A DNA stretch of 64,000 bases from assembly GCF_017872975.1 (NCBI RefSeq), contig NZ_JAGGJP010000014.1, positions 1 to 64,000 of the forward strand. The letters run 5' to 3'. The stretch's first letter is position 1, and the number at the start of each line of letters is the position of its first letter. The position numbers were made by a program, and so were the translations under genes. The notes beneath the pieces were generated by a model. It worked only from the letters and a program-made list of their open reading frames with translations, was not told the origin of the DNA and did no database searches. This document shows, one piece after another, positions 25,320 to 34,831 of the stretch. This DNA comes from Rubellimicrobium aerolatum. GTDB lineage: Bacteria > Pseudomonadota > Alphaproteobacteria > Rhodobacterales > Rhodobacteraceae.

Positions 25320-25603
25320 AATTGCACCACAATGCGTTTGTGTTTCTTGCTGTGGCGCTGGCCGCGTCGCCGACGCGCGCGCAGGAAATCGACCTTTCGC
25401 CCGTGCAGAATGTGCTTCAAGGCATCGTGGACGCTCTGACGGGGCCCTTGGGGCTCGTGCTGGGCACGCTGGCGCTGATCGGTGTCTTCGTCTCCTGGCT
25501 CCTGGGCTACATCGACTTCCAGCGCGCCCTCTACGTGGTGGTCGCGGTGGTCGGGGTGGCGGCCGCTCCAACGATCGTGGGCGCCATCTTCGGTGGGGCC
25601 TGA
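25316..25603 (+). CDS. virB2: VirB2/TrbC-type pilin
   Basis: 95 aa. A signal peptide ([23 protein letters not shown]) precedes two hydrophobic helices ([20 protein letters not shown] and [22 protein letters not shown]) with a short polar turn (YIDFQR), the layout of VirB2 pilins, which polymerise into the conjugative pilus. Coupled to virB1 by ATGA and followed 11 bp later by virB3. Confidence 0.9.
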   Translation: MKLHHNAFVFLAVALAASPTRAQEIDLSPVQNVLQGIVDALTGPLGLVLGTLALIGVFVSWLLGYIDFQRALYVVVAVVGVAAAPTIVGAIFGGA

Positions 25604-25614
25604 GGGCGCAGGGG

Positions 25615-25893
25615 ATGGCGGAGCAGACCCGGCTCTTCATCGGCCTGATCCGGCCTCCCAAGCTGCTGGGGCTGCCGATCCTATATGCGGTCGTCTGGCT
25701 GTTCGGGTCGGCTCTCTTGTTCCTTTGGGTTCAGCACTGGGTGGTTCCGGTGCTGGCTCTCCTGGCCTACCCGGCGATCTGGAAGGCGGCCGACTGGGAT
25801 CCGCACGTCCTCGACGTCGTCGCGACCGTTCTTCAGCACACGCCGCCCAGCCTGAACCGCTCCAGGGACGGGCGCATCCATTACGCGCCGTGA
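25615..25893 (+). CDS. virB3: VirB3-like inner-membrane protein
   Basis: 92 aa from ATG 25615 (MAEQTRLFIGLIRPPKLLGLP). Two adjacent membrane helices (LYAVVWLFGSALLFLWV and VVPVLALLAYPAIW) and a polar tail match VirB3/TrbD, which assembles with VirB4 at the base of the channel. The position before virB4 supports the call. Confidence 0.88.
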   Translation: MAEQTRLFIGLIRPPKLLGLPILYAVVWLFGSALLFLWVQHWVVPVLALLAYPAIWKAADWDPHVLDVVATVLQHTPPSLNRSRDGRIHYAP

Positions 25894-25914
25894 GCGCGGC
25901 CCGAGAGGGATCTG

Positions 25915-28338
25915 ATGTTCCAACGCAAGGTTTCGGCACCTCCCGAGGCGGGCAAGCCTCGCCGGGAGGCTCGGCGGGCGGCTGAGTCCGCCAGCCCTCT
26001 CGGCCTGGACGGCCTGTTGCCTCAGCTTCGGCCCGGCGACCGACATCTGGCCCGGATGCTGCCCTACGTGTCCCTGGTGGACGACGTGACCGTGCGGACG
26101 CGCGGCAACGAGCTTTTCCAGTGCCTCCGCTTGGGTGGCCTCAACAGCGCCACCGTGGACGACGCTCTCCTCGACCGCACCAAGCGGCTCTTCGCGCAAG
26201 TGGTGGCGCAGGTAGGCCCTGGCTATGCCTTCTATGTCCACAAGGTCTCCAAGGGTCTGCGCCATGAGCTGCGCCCCGTCCTGGGCGAGGACTTCGCCGC
26301 CGCCGTCGACGCCCGCTGGCGGGCGCACCTCGACGGTCTGGGGCTCCGGGACCGCACGCTCACGCTGACGGTGATGAAACGGCCCGACCTCGGGACCAAG
26401 GTGCCCTTCTTCGCCCGGAAGTCGTCGGAACGGCTCAAGGCGGAGACGGCCCTGGCCCTGCGCAAGCTCAACGAGGTCACGGGCTTCCTGCTGTCAAGCT
26501 TCAGCGACATGCGCGCCCGGCGGCTCACGGCGTCCAGTGGCGAGCTCCTGGGCTTCCTGGGCGCGCTCAACACCGGCGAGGAGGTGCCGATCCGTGGGCA
26601 CTCGCGCTATCACTTCTTGGCCGAGGACGTGGCCAACACGCGCGTGAGCTTCCAAGGCGCGCGCTTCCTGCTGTCCGAAGGCGTGGTGGGCCGCAAGGTC
26701 GGGACCACCTTCGCCATCAAGACCTACCCCGCGAAGACCGAGGTGGGGCTGTTTGACGGCCTCGACCTGCCCGTCGACATGGTCATGACCCACAGCTTCA
26801 CGCCGATCAACTCGAACCTCATGGCGGAGCGGCTCAAGCGCACGAGGCGCCTCATGCGCGCGAGCCAGGACGGGGCGCTCTCGCTGGCGGCGGAGCTCGA
26901 GGAGGCGCACGACGATCTGGAGGCCCGGCGGCTCATCTTCGGTGACCACCACATGACCGTGACGCTGTTTGCCAGAAGCGTGGCCGAACTGGACGAACTG
27001 GGAAGCGAGGTCCGCAACATCGCCGCCAGCCGGGGTGTCACCCTGGTCAACGAGGCCTTTCCGGCGCAGACCCACTACTTCGCGCAAGCTCCCGGCAACG
27101 CCGCGATGCGCGCACGCCGCGCCACGATCACCAACCGCAACTTCGCCGACCTCGCGGCCTTCCACCGCACCTCGCTCGGCAAGCGCGCGGAGGAGACGCC
27201 CTGGGGCACGCCCATCACCATGCTGCCCACGCCCGAGCGGTCGGGTTACTGGTTCAGCCATCACGAGGCGGGCAGCCCCGAGAAGGAGCCCACCTCGGGC
27301 CACACCCTGATCCTGGGCCGCTCGGGCGCGGGCAAGTCGGTGCTGGCGGCCTTCCTGATGACGCAAGCGCGGCGCGCGGGGGCGCGGGTCGTCGTGTTCG
27401 ACTACCGAGCCGGCCTGGAGATGGCGGTGCGGGCGCTCGGGGGATCGTACGCCCCGATCCAGGCGGGGCGACCGACGGGGCTCAATCCCCTGTGGCTCGA
27501 GACCGACGAGCGCGGACAGGCTTGGCTCGCCGACTGGCTGACAGCCCTCCTTTCCCGCGAAGACCGGCCGCTCTCGCCGGTGCAGACGAACCGCATCAGC
27601 GAGGTCGTGCGCCAGAACGCCGGGGCCGCCCCGACTTTACGCAACTGGACGGACCTCGCCTCGCTCTTTGCATCGACCGACGACGGGGGCGACCTGCACG
27701 AGCGCATCCACGAGTGGACGGCCGAGGGCCGCTACGGCTGGATCTTCGGGCAAAGCCGCCGCGATACGTTCAGCCTGGAGGGCGACGTGGTGGGCTTCGA
27801 CCTCACGGGCATCCTCGACAGCGAGAGCGAACGCGAGCGCATGGCGGTGCTCTCCTATCTGTTCCGGCGCGTCGAGCGGCTGATCGAGGACCGCCGGCCC
27901 ACCGTCATCCTCGTGGACGAGGCCTGGAAGGCGCTCGACACGACGTACTTTGCGGAACGCCTGTCCAACTGGCTCGTCACCGCCCGCAAGCAGAACGCGG
28001 CCGTGGTGATGATGACGCAATATGCCAGCCAGCTCGAGCGCACCCGCACGGGGCGGACCATCGTGGAGGCGGTGCCCACCCAGGTGCTGCTGCCCAACCT
28101 GCGCGCCCGGGCCTCCGACTACGAGATGCTGGGGCTCAACGACAAGGAGCTGGCCATGCTCTTGGAAACCGGACCCGGCTCCCGGCTGGCGTTGGTGCGT
28201 GACGACCGGGGCTCGACCTTGCTGAACGCCGATCTGTCCGCCCTGGGCCCGCTCCTCACGATCCTGGGTGGGATGGAGAAGGGCGAGGCCCTGGCGGGAT
28301 CCGGCTGGCGATCCCGGCCCGACTTCTGGAGGCTGTGA
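25915..28338 (+). CDS. virB4: VirB4-type conjugation ATPase
   Basis: 807 aa, a normal length. The N-terminal CagE/TrbE domain (about 1-400) is followed by Walker A GRSGAGKS (about 468) and Walker B ILVDEAWKALD (about 665), with MMTQYASQLERTRTG after it. This inner-membrane AAA+ ATPase powers pilus assembly and substrate transfer and docks to the VirB3/VirB8 complex. The gene follows virB3 after 21 bp and precedes the lipoprotein gene by 1 bp. Confidence 0.95.
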   Translation: MFQRKVSAPPEAGKPRREARRAAESASPLGLDGLLPQLRPGDRHLARMLPYVSLVDDVTVRTRGNELFQCLRLGGLNSATVDDALLDRTKRLFAQVVAQVGPGYAFYVHKVSKGLRHELRPVLGEDFAAAVDARWRAHLDGLGLRDRTLTLTVMKRPDLGTKVPFFARKSSERLKAETALALRKLNEVTGFLLSSFSDMRARRLTASSGELLGFLGALNTGEEVPIRGHSRYHFLAEDVANTRVSFQGARFLLSEGVVGRKVGTTFAIKTYPAKTEVGLFDGLDLPVDMVMTHSFTPINSNLMAERLKRTRRLMRASQDGALSLAAELEEAHDDLEARRLIFGDHHMTVTLFARSVAELDELGSEVRNIAASRGVTLVNEAFPAQTHYFAQAPGNAAMRARRATITNRNFADLAAFHRTSLGKRAEETPWGTPITMLPTPERSGYWFSHHEAGSPEKEPTSGHTLILGRSGAGKSVLAAFLMTQARRAGARVVVFDYRAGLEMAVRALGGSYAPIQAGRPTGLNPLWLETDERGQAWLADWLTALLSREDRPLSPVQTNRISEVVRQNAGAAPTLRNWTDLASLFASTDDGGDLHERIHEWTAEGRYGWIFGQSRRDTFSLEGDVVGFDLTGILDSESERERMAVLSYLFRRVERLIEDRRPTVILVDEAWKALDTTYFAERLSNWLVTARKQNAAVVMMTQYASQLERTRTGRTIVEAVPTQVLLPNLRARASDYEMLGLNDKELAMLLETGPGSRLALVRDDRGSTLLNADLSALGPLLTILGGMEKGEALAGSGWRSRPDFWRL

Positions 28339-28339
28339 C

Positions 28340-28504
28340 ATGGGACGGCGAGCTCTCCTCTTCCTTGGGCTGGGCCTTGCAGCGTTCGGGCTCGCCGGCT
28401 GCGAGCCCACCTCCGGACCAACGGCCACTTGCTTCAGCTTCCTGGCGGGCCACGACCCTTGCGAGTTCCAGCCTCTGCCTGAGAACCTGGGTGGGGATGC
28501 GTAG
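28340..28504 (+). CDS. Small lipoprotein, VirB7-like position
   Basis: 54 aa: MGRRALLFLGLGLAAFGLAGC with a clear lipobox (LAGC), then a short tail with two more cysteines (ATCFSF, DPCEF). VirB7 lipoproteins stabilise VirB9/VirB10 in the outer-membrane core; this protein has the right size and lipid anchor but is placed between virB4 and virB5 rather than beside virB9. The next gene starts 8 bp inside it. Confidence 0.7.
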   Translation: MGRRALLFLGLGLAAFGLAGCEPTSGPTATCFSFLAGHDPCEFQPLPENLGGDA

Positions 28505-29681
28505 CGCCGTCGCCGTTTCCGCTCTCCTGCTTGCGCTCGCCCTCCCAGGCGCGGGCGAGGCGGGCCTGTTCGGGGGTCTCTTCGGCAGCGTGTTCGGAGG
28601 CGGGTCGGTCCACGACGAAGGCCTGGAGTTGCGCGAGGAGGCGGTGATCGCCCAGAAGGGCGAGGACCTGGCCCTGCAGGCGCAGCGACGGACGAACGCG
28701 GCGCAGGCCCTGGAGATCGAGCGCGGCCAACTCGCCGCCCTCGACCGCATCCTGGCCTCCGTCTCGGCCACGGACGGCTCCGGCACCCCGGCCACCCTCG
28801 CAGCGCTGGAGGGCGACGGCACCGCGCCCGGGTCCGCGGCCGTCCTTTACGGCGCCCAGGACCCCAACCCGGCCGCCGCCCGGCTCTTCGGCGACGCCAA
28901 CGTCACCGTGGAGGAGCTCATCATCCAGGTGGCCAAGGACACGGCGGGCTACCCCGGCGTCGCGGCCGCCGGCCTCTCGCCCGTGCAGTGGCGCTGTCTC
29001 CTGCAGGCGCTGATCTGGCAGGAAAGCCGCTTCCAGGTGGGCGCGCGCTCCCCGGCCGCGGCCTTCGGGCTCACGCAAATCATCCCCGGCACGGCGCAAG
29101 CCTTGGGCATCTACCCCGAATACTACGAGGACCCCTACGTGCAGGTCGAAGGGGGCGCCCGCTACCTCTCCCAGCAGCTCCAGGCCTTCGGCGGCAACGT
29201 CGTCTTCGCGCTCGCGGCCTACAACGCCGGACCCGGCGCGGTCGAGAAGTACGGGGGCGTGCCGCCCTTCGATGAGACCCAGGGCTACGTGAAGGCCATC
29301 CCGGCCAAGTACAACAGCTACTTGGGCCTCGTGGGCGGGATCGACGCCAAGGGCACCATCGACCCGGTGCTGCTCGCGGGCGCGACGCTGTCGCTCACCG
29401 CCGACGCGGCGATGGTCTACGGCGCCCACACGGAGGCCCAGATCGCCTCGGCCGCCACCCGGCTCCGAAGCATCGTCACCCGCATCAGGGCGACGGCGGA
29501 CGCCGAGGAAGCCATGAGCCTCAACACCTACGCCCGCGCCGAGGTCGCGCGTTTGATGGTGATGATGGCGCGCCTGCAGGCCGCCCACGTCCAGCCGCTG
29601 AGCGCCGAGCAGGTGGCGCTGGCGGCGATCTTTGCGGCCGAGCGCGACTACACGGATTTCACCCTGGAGACCCTGCCATGA
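28497..29681 (+). CDS. Lytic transglycosylase fused to a VirB5-like region
   Basis: 394 aa from ATG 28497 with signal peptide (MRSAVAVSALLLALALPGAG). A helical region (35-100) precedes an SLT domain: ALIWQESRFQVGARSPAAAFGLTQIIPGTAQ (catalytic Glu) and [25 protein letters not shown]. The last ~100 residues are coiled and end AAIFAAERDYTDFTLETLP, almost the same as the end of the VirB5 encoded next (AATIAAEREYTDFTLPDLE). A second transglycosylase in one operon and this fusion are unusual. It likely tethers peptidoglycan cutting to pilus assembly. Confidence 0.85.
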   Translation: MRSAVAVSALLLALALPGAGEAGLFGGLFGSVFGGGSVHDEGLELREEAVIAQKGEDLALQAQRRTNAAQALEIERGQLAALDRILASVSATDGSGTPATLAALEGDGTAPGSAAVLYGAQDPNPAAARLFGDANVTVEELIIQVAKDTAGYPGVAAAGLSPVQWRCLLQALIWQESRFQVGARSPAAAFGLTQIIPGTAQALGIYPEYYEDPYVQVEGGARYLSQQLQAFGGNVVFALAAYNAGPGAVEKYGGVPPFDETQGYVKAIPAKYNSYLGLVGGIDAKGTIDPVLLAGATLSLTADAAMVYGAHTEAQIASAATRLRSIVTRIRATADAEEAMSLNTYARAEVARLMVMMARLQAAHVQPLSAEQVALAAIFAAERDYTDFTLETLP

Positions 29682-30502
29682 AGCGCCTCCTTCTCTCGAC
29701 GGCTCTGGTCCTGGGGTTCGCCCAGAGCGCCTCCGCCGCCATCCCCGTGGTCGACTGGAGCTCCATCGCCCAGCAGATCCGCCAGCTCGACCAGATGCTG
29801 GAGGACTTCGGCCTCCAGTCCGACCTCCTCGACACCGCCTTGGAGCAGCTCCGGACGCTGGAGGAGCAATACACGAAGCTCACTCAGACCTACGAGGCGC
29901 TCACGGGCGAGCGCGACATCATGGAGCTCGTCATGGGCGGCGAGCTCGACAACCTCCTGGGCGGCAACTTCACCGACGTCGTGGGCTCCATCCAGGCCGT
30001 GCAACAGGGGGACTGGTCGCAGCTCACCGGCCCCAACGCGGGCCGGATGCGCGAAGGGATCGAGGGCGTGCTGAACGAGGCGGGCTTCGACGCGGCCACC
30101 CTGGAGCGCTTGGCGGCCGGCAACCCAAGCGGCGACGGCCCGTCTGATCCGGGCGGCACCCCCGGCGACGGGGTCGGCACAGACGAGGAGGCACAGCGCA
30201 TCGCCACCCGCGCCACCACGGGCGCCACCCTAAGCGCGGCGGCCCAGGTCAGCCACGAGAACGCGGGGGTGGAGGCCGAACGCCTGGAGGCGCTGGTCGC
30301 GGCCATCGGCGAGCAGCCCGACCTCAAGGCCTCCATCGACCACAACACCCGCGTCACCGCCGAGATCGGCATCGTTCTGCTCGAAATGCTCCGCCTCCAG
30401 TCGATCGCAACCGTCGGCGCGGGCCAGGCGGGGGTCATCGACGCCGCCACCATCGCGGCCGAGCGCGAGTACACCGACTTTACCCTGCCGGACTTGGAGT
30501 GA
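29678..30502 (+). CDS. virB5: VirB5/TrbJ-like minor pilin
   Basis: 274 aa with signal peptide (MKRLLLSTALVLGFAQSASA). The mature region is a long helical coil (VDWSSIAQQIRQLDQMLEDF ... LEQLRTLEEQYTKLTQTYEAL) interrupted by a Gly/Pro/Asp-rich loop (about 150-170), as in VirB5 tip proteins that contact recipients. Linked to the preceding gene by ATGA, with which it shares the C-terminal motif. Confidence 0.85.
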   Translation: MKRLLLSTALVLGFAQSASAAIPVVDWSSIAQQIRQLDQMLEDFGLQSDLLDTALEQLRTLEEQYTKLTQTYEALTGERDIMELVMGGELDNLLGGNFTDVVGSIQAVQQGDWSQLTGPNAGRMREGIEGVLNEAGFDAATLERLAAGNPSGDGPSDPGGTPGDGVGTDEEAQRIATRATTGATLSAAAQVSHENAGVEAERLEALVAAIGEQPDLKASIDHNTRVTAEIGIVLLEMLRLQSIATVGAGQAGVIDAATIAAEREYTDFTLPDLE

Positions 30503-30508
30503 GGCCCC

Positions 30509-31162
30509 ATGACCCGCATGAACGACATCGTGGAGGAAGAGCTGATCTTCGGGGCGCGGCGACGCGAGCGCGTGTGGAAGGCGCTGGCCGGGGCGGGTCT
30601 TTTATTCGGCGTGGCGGGGTGCCTCGCGGCAGCGGCCGTGGCGGTCCTCGACGTGGATCCGGCCCCGGCGCTCGTGGCCTATGATCCCGCCACTGGCATG
30701 GCCCTGCCGGAGGCGCGGGTGGGGACGGTGACGCTCACCGAGCGTCAGGCGGTGGTCGAGGCGGAGGTGTTCCGCTACGTGAGCGACCGCGAGACCTACA
30801 ACCAGCTCGACAACGACCTGCGCGTGCGCCGGACGCTGGCCATGAGCGAGGGCGCCGCCGCTGACACTCTGCGCGCGCTCTGGACGTCGGGGCACGACGC
30901 CTACCCGCCCGAGGCCTATGGGCCGAACGCCCGCATCGACGTGGAGGTGCTGAGCATCGCGCTCATCACCAACGACCGCGCCCAGGTCCGGCTCCGCAAG
31001 CGGCTGACCGCGCCGGAAGGCGTCACGACCGGGCTCTTCACGGCCACACTCAAGTTTGCCTTCCATCCGGAGACGCAGCGCCAGATCGATGGGGTCTGGA
31101 CCAACCCCCTGGGCTTTACGGTGGAGGACTACGCCATCGTCTCGGACCGACTGGAGGAGTAG
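30509..31162 (+). CDS. virB8: VirB8-type inner-membrane scaffold
   Basis: 217 aa. A short cytoplasmic tail, one membrane helix (LAGAGLLFGVAGCLAAAAVAVL, about 26-47) and a periplasmic NTF2-like domain with YVSDRETYNQLDNDLRVRRTLAMS match VirB8, which nucleates the channel. Ends directly at the virB9 start. Confidence 0.9.
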   Translation: MTRMNDIVEEELIFGARRRERVWKALAGAGLLFGVAGCLAAAAVAVLDVDPAPALVAYDPATGMALPEARVGTVTLTERQAVVEAEVFRYVSDRETYNQLDNDLRVRRTLAMSEGAAADTLRALWTSGHDAYPPEAYGPNARIDVEVLSIALITNDRAQVRLRKRLTAPEGVTTGLFTATLKFAFHPETQRQIDGVWTNPLGFTVEDYAIVSDRLEE

Positions 31163-31867
31163 ATGAGCCGTTGGTCCCATCTAGGCTCGATCGCCCTTTT
31201 CTCTGCAGCCCTGGCCTCCGCCGCTTGGGCCGAAGCCACGCCCCAACGGGGCAACCGCGACGAGCGGGTGCGGGTGGCGTCCTACGTCGATGGCGAGGTT
31301 TATCGGCTCAACACCAACCTGACCCACGTCACCAGCGTGGAGTTCGCCCCTGGCGAGACCATCACCTCCATCGTCGCGGGCGACACCGAGGGCTTCCTCT
31401 TCGACGGGGTGCCGGGCGGGCAGGCCTTCGCGGTCAAGCCGGTGATGTCGGGCGTGAGCACCAACATCAACGTCTACACCAACCTGCGCTCCTACTACTT
31501 CAACGTCGTGGAAGGGGGCGGTCCCACCTACTACGTGGTGCGCTTCGCCTACCCTGGCGCCTCCGCGCCCCCGAGGAACGCCGTCGTGCCACGGCCCACC
31601 ACCTACCGCTACGGCGTGAGCGGCGAGGCGGAGTTCGCCCCCGTGGCGGTCTCGGACGACGGCACCTTCACCTATTTCCAGTTTGGGTCCAACGCCCCCC
31701 TGCCCGCCATCCTGCGGGTCGGCCCCGAGGGCGGCGAGCGCACCGCCAACAGCTCGTCGCGCGAAGACGGGGTCGTGCGCGTCTCGGGGATCAGCCCCCG
31801 CTGGGTGCTGCGCTTGGGCGAGGAGGTGGTCTGCGTGCAGGCCCAAGATCGGGAGGCCGGATCATGA
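31163..31867 (+). CDS. virB9: VirB9-type outer-core protein
   Basis: 234 aa with signal peptide (MSRWSHLGSIALFSAALASAAWA). The beta-rich N-domain (RVASYVDGEVYRLNTNLTHVTSVEFAPGE) and C-domain (TYRYGVSGEA, YFQFGSNAPLPAILRVGP) are typical of VirB9/TrbG. It forms the outer-membrane ring with VirB10 and a lipoprotein. Coupled to virB10 by ATGA. Confidence 0.92.
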   Translation: MSRWSHLGSIALFSAALASAAWAEATPQRGNRDERVRVASYVDGEVYRLNTNLTHVTSVEFAPGETITSIVAGDTEGFLFDGVPGGQAFAVKPVMSGVSTNINVYTNLRSYYFNVVEGGGPTYYVVRFAYPGASAPPRNAVVPRPTTYRYGVSGEAEFAPVAVSDDGTFTYFQFGSNAPLPAILRVGPEGGERTANSSSREDGVVRVSGISPRWVLRLGEEVVCVQAQDREAGS

Positions 31868-33279
31868 ACGAGGACGATGCCGCAAGCTTGGGGGAGAACC
31901 TGGCCGCCTTGGACGACACGCCCATGCGAGGCCGGCCACGGGCCGGAGCGGGACCGATCAAAGTCATTGCGGCGATCCTGGGCGTGTCGGTGCTCTGGGG
32001 GGGCATTCTGGCGCTGCATCAGTCGCGTCAGGCCAGCGACACCCTGGCGGTCGCCGAGCCCGAGGAGTTCCAGCCCGCCGGAGCGGGCTGGGAGACGATG
32101 CCGACCCAGAAATCCGCGCCAGAGGTGCCCGCGCCGATCCCGGTCGCGGCTCAACCCTCCCTGCCACCCGCCGTGCCGGCCTCCTCGGAACCGTCCCAGC
32201 CGGACGAGGCGATGATGCAGACCTTGGCCGAGCTGCGAGCCGAACTGGAGGCCTTGCGCGAAGCGGCGGCACCAGCTGGCGGCGAACAGCCGGACGAGGA
32301 CGGAACCGCCGCACAGCTCGCCAGTCTGAGCGCGCAGGTCAGCAACCTCGCCTCGCAGTCCGCGAACCTGCAGGACGCCTTGGAGGACGCCCAGCGTCAG
32401 GCCAAGCAGGAGCAGCTGCGAGCCGATGGCCTTCAGGCCCAGCTGCTGGCGGCCCAGTTCGACGGGAGCGGGCCGACCCTGCCGCCCGGCGGATTGGAAG
32501 CATCCCCGCTGGGGGACACGGAGGCCGAGCGCCTGGCCGCCTTGGAGGCGCGCCGCGCCCGCGCCGAGGCCGAGCGCCAGGCGCGGATCAGCTCGCCCAT
32601 CGTGGCATTCGGGGGATCGGGGGTGGGCGCGACCGGAGCAGCCGCCGGGCCCGACCTAGGACAGAACGAGGAGTTCCTTCGCGCCGGGGCCCGCCGAGCC
32701 GAGGTCGAGCAGGCCACCGTCATCGCCAACCCATCCCGCACCGTGATCCAGGGCACGGTCATCCAGGCCGCCCTGGAGACCGCCATCGTCTCGGACCTCC
32801 CCGGCGCCATCCGCGCCGTCGTCTCCGAGGACGTGCACAGCTTCGACGGCACCCGCGTCCTCATCCCGCGCGGCTCCAAGCTCCTGGGCCGCTACAACAG
32901 CCAGATCGAGCCCACCCAGCGCCGCCTCATGGTGGCCTGGGACCGCATCCTCACCCCCGACGGCCAGTCGGTGAGCATCTCGGCCTACGGCGCCGACGAG
33001 CTGGGCCGGTCGGGGACTGCGGGGCGCATCGACCGGCGCCTGGGCACCCGCTTCGGCTCGGCGGCGCTGGTGTCGCTCATCTCCGCCCTGCCCGCGGCCG
33101 CGGCGGCCTCCGTCGAGGACCCGCTCGCCTCCGAGCTCGCGGAGGAGCTGGGCGGGGACGCCGAGGACGCCAGCCGCTCGGTGCTGGACGGCTACCTCGC
33201 CGTGCCGCCCACCCTCTTCATCGACCAGGGCGCCCGCATCACCGTGCTCGTGGACCGCGATCTGGAGCTTCTCGGATGA
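31864..33279 (+). CDS. virB10: VirB10-type core/energy-sensing protein
   Basis: 471 aa from ATG 31864. A cytoplasmic N-terminus, one membrane helix (VIAAILGVSVLWGGILALH), a Pro-rich stalk with coiled coil (LAELRAELEALREA...) and a C-terminal TrbI/VirB10 beta-barrel domain (VIQGTVIQAALETAIVSDLPG, VLIPRGSKLLGRYNS, RLMVAWDRILTPDGQSV) are present. It spans both membranes and gates the channel. The stop overlaps virB11. Confidence 0.93.
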   Translation: MNEDDAASLGENLAALDDTPMRGRPRAGAGPIKVIAAILGVSVLWGGILALHQSRQASDTLAVAEPEEFQPAGAGWETMPTQKSAPEVPAPIPVAAQPSLPPAVPASSEPSQPDEAMMQTLAELRAELEALREAAAPAGGEQPDEDGTAAQLASLSAQVSNLASQSANLQDALEDAQRQAKQEQLRADGLQAQLLAAQFDGSGPTLPPGGLEASPLGDTEAERLAALEARRARAEAERQARISSPIVAFGGSGVGATGAAAGPDLGQNEEFLRAGARRAEVEQATVIANPSRTVIQGTVIQAALETAIVSDLPGAIRAVVSEDVHSFDGTRVLIPRGSKLLGRYNSQIEPTQRRLMVAWDRILTPDGQSVSISAYGADELGRSGTAGRIDRRLGTRFGSAALVSLISALPAAAAASVEDPLASELAEELGGDAEDASRSVLDGYLAVPPTLFIDQGARITVLVDRDLELLG

Positions 33280-34319
33280 CCGCTAGCCCCACCCTCGTCC
33301 CCGCCCCCGCCGATCCCGTCCCCGTCGCGGACTCCTACCTCGCGGCCTCGCTCCAGCGCCTCGGCCCGGCCGTGCGCCGCGACGACGTGATCGAGATCGC
33401 CGTCAACCCCGACGGCCGGGTCTGGGGGGAGTTCCAGGGCGACCACGCCATGCGGCCCCTGGGCGTGACGCTCACCCCCGTGCAGGGGCGCGACTTCGCG
33501 GCCCAGATCGCCTCGGCGGCGCGCGCGCAGCTTTCCGACCGCCGGCCCATCCTCAGCGTGTCGATCCTCCATGGCGGCCGGCCCATCCGCGCCCAGGTGG
33601 TGACCGCCCCGGCCGTCGCCGGCCCCGCCCCCGCCATCTCGCTGCGCTTCTTCTCGGCCGTCCCCTTGGAGGCCATCCGGCTCGACTGGCTCTATGAGGC
33701 GCCCCAAAGCCTGGAGGCGCGCCGGCGCGAGCGGAACGCCCAGCTCCGCGCGGTGGTGGCCGGGGGCGATCTGGAGGCGGCGCTGGCCTTCTGCGTCCAC
33801 CACCGGCTCAACCTCGTGGTCTCGGGCGGCACCAACACCGGCAAGACGGTGGTGCTGCGCAAGCTGCTCGACCAGGTGCCCGTCCCCGAGCGCCTCGTCA
33901 CCATCGAGGACGCGGCCGAGCTGCACCCCCGCCAGCCCAACGTGGTCACGCTCCTCACCGACCGGGACACCCCCGAGCGCAGCCCCGACCGGCTCCTGAC
34001 CTCGACGCTGCGGATGCGGCCCGACCGCATCATCCTGGGCGAGGTGCGGGGCGCCGAGGCCATGGCGTTCCTGGAGGCCATCAACACCGGCCATGGCGGC
34101 TCGATGACGACGCTGCACGCCGAGACGCCCCAGCTCGCCGTCAAGCGCCTCGCCATCGCCGCATCCAAGGCCAACCTGCCCATGACCTACGCCGAGCTTG
34201 TCGCTTACGTGGAGGGCACCATCGACGTGATCCTGCAGGTGGGCCGGCACGGGGACCGGCGGGGGCCCACCGAGTTCCACCTGCCGGGGCTGCACCCCGA
34301 GGACGATCAGGCGGCCTGA
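33276..34319 (+). CDS. virB11: VirB11-type traffic ATPase
   Basis: 347 aa from ATG 33276. The N-terminal domain is followed by Walker A GGTNTGKT (184-191), the Asp box VTIEDAAELH, Walker B-like RPDRIILGEVRGAEA and the His box TGHGGSMTTLHA. This hexameric ATPase switches the machine between pilus building and DNA transfer. Last of the tightly coupled virB8-9-10-11 run. Confidence 0.94.
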   Translation: MTASPTLVPAPADPVPVADSYLAASLQRLGPAVRRDDVIEIAVNPDGRVWGEFQGDHAMRPLGVTLTPVQGRDFAAQIASAARAQLSDRRPILSVSILHGGRPIRAQVVTAPAVAGPAPAISLRFFSAVPLEAIRLDWLYEAPQSLEARRRERNAQLRAVVAGGDLEAALAFCVHHRLNLVVSGGTNTGKTVVLRKLLDQVPVPERLVTIEDAAELHPRQPNVVTLLTDRDTPERSPDRLLTSTLRMRPDRIILGEVRGAEAMAFLEAINTGHGGSMTTLHAETPQLAVKRLAIAASKANLPMTYAELVAYVEGTIDVILQVGRHGDRRGPTEFHLPGLHPEDDQAA

Positions 34320-34339
34320 GCGCCGCAAAGGAGGAGACG

Positions 34340-34822
34340 ATGACGACCACGACGACGCGGATCGGCCTCGCCCTGGCGGTGGCTCTGGCGGGGTTCGGGG
34401 AGGCGGGGTGGGCTCAGGAGGCTCCCGAAGAGCCAGCTACGTCCGAGGCCGCCGAACCGTCCGAGGTTCCGGATCTCACCGTTCCCGACCTGAGCGCCGA
34501 CGCCCCCCGTACGTATCGCACCTGTCCGGATCGCCCGCCCCGACCGGACTGGCTCGAGAGCCTGAGCGTGCGCGACAGCTACAAGGGGGTGCTGCTGATG
34601 TCGATCTACGAAGCACGGGCCTACGAGAGCATCGTGGCGAGCGGTGACTGCTCCTGCTCGAACAAGGCACCCTCCTGGGACGCAGCCATGACGGAGTATC
34701 AGGGTGATTACGCAGAGCTGGATTATGAAGCTCAGAGTGAAGCAACGAGCGAATTTGTGGATCTAAAAAATAGCTTAAGGCAACAAACGCGCGCAATCTG
34801 CCAAAAGCAAGGCAACTGGTGA
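34340..34822 (+). CDS. Exported Cys-containing protein in the conjugation operon
   Basis: 160 aa with a likely signal peptide (TRIGLALAVALAGFGEAGWAQ) and an acidic Pro/Glu spacer, then YRTCPDRPPRPDWLESLSVRD and SGDCSCSNKAPSWDAAMTEYQ with four cysteines in the mature part, and a helical tail. It lies between virB11 and virB6. No known family was recognised; its place suggests a periplasmic accessory of the channel or entry exclusion. Base composition drops toward AT in its last 100 bp. Confidence 0.6.
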   Translation: MTTTTTRIGLALAVALAGFGEAGWAQEAPEEPATSEAAEPSEVPDLTVPDLSADAPRTYRTCPDRPPRPDWLESLSVRDSYKGVLLMSIYEARAYESIVASGDCSCSNKAPSWDAAMTEYQGDYAELDYEAQSEATSEFVDLKNSLRQQTRAICQKQGNW

Positions 34823-34831
34823 GGACGAACG

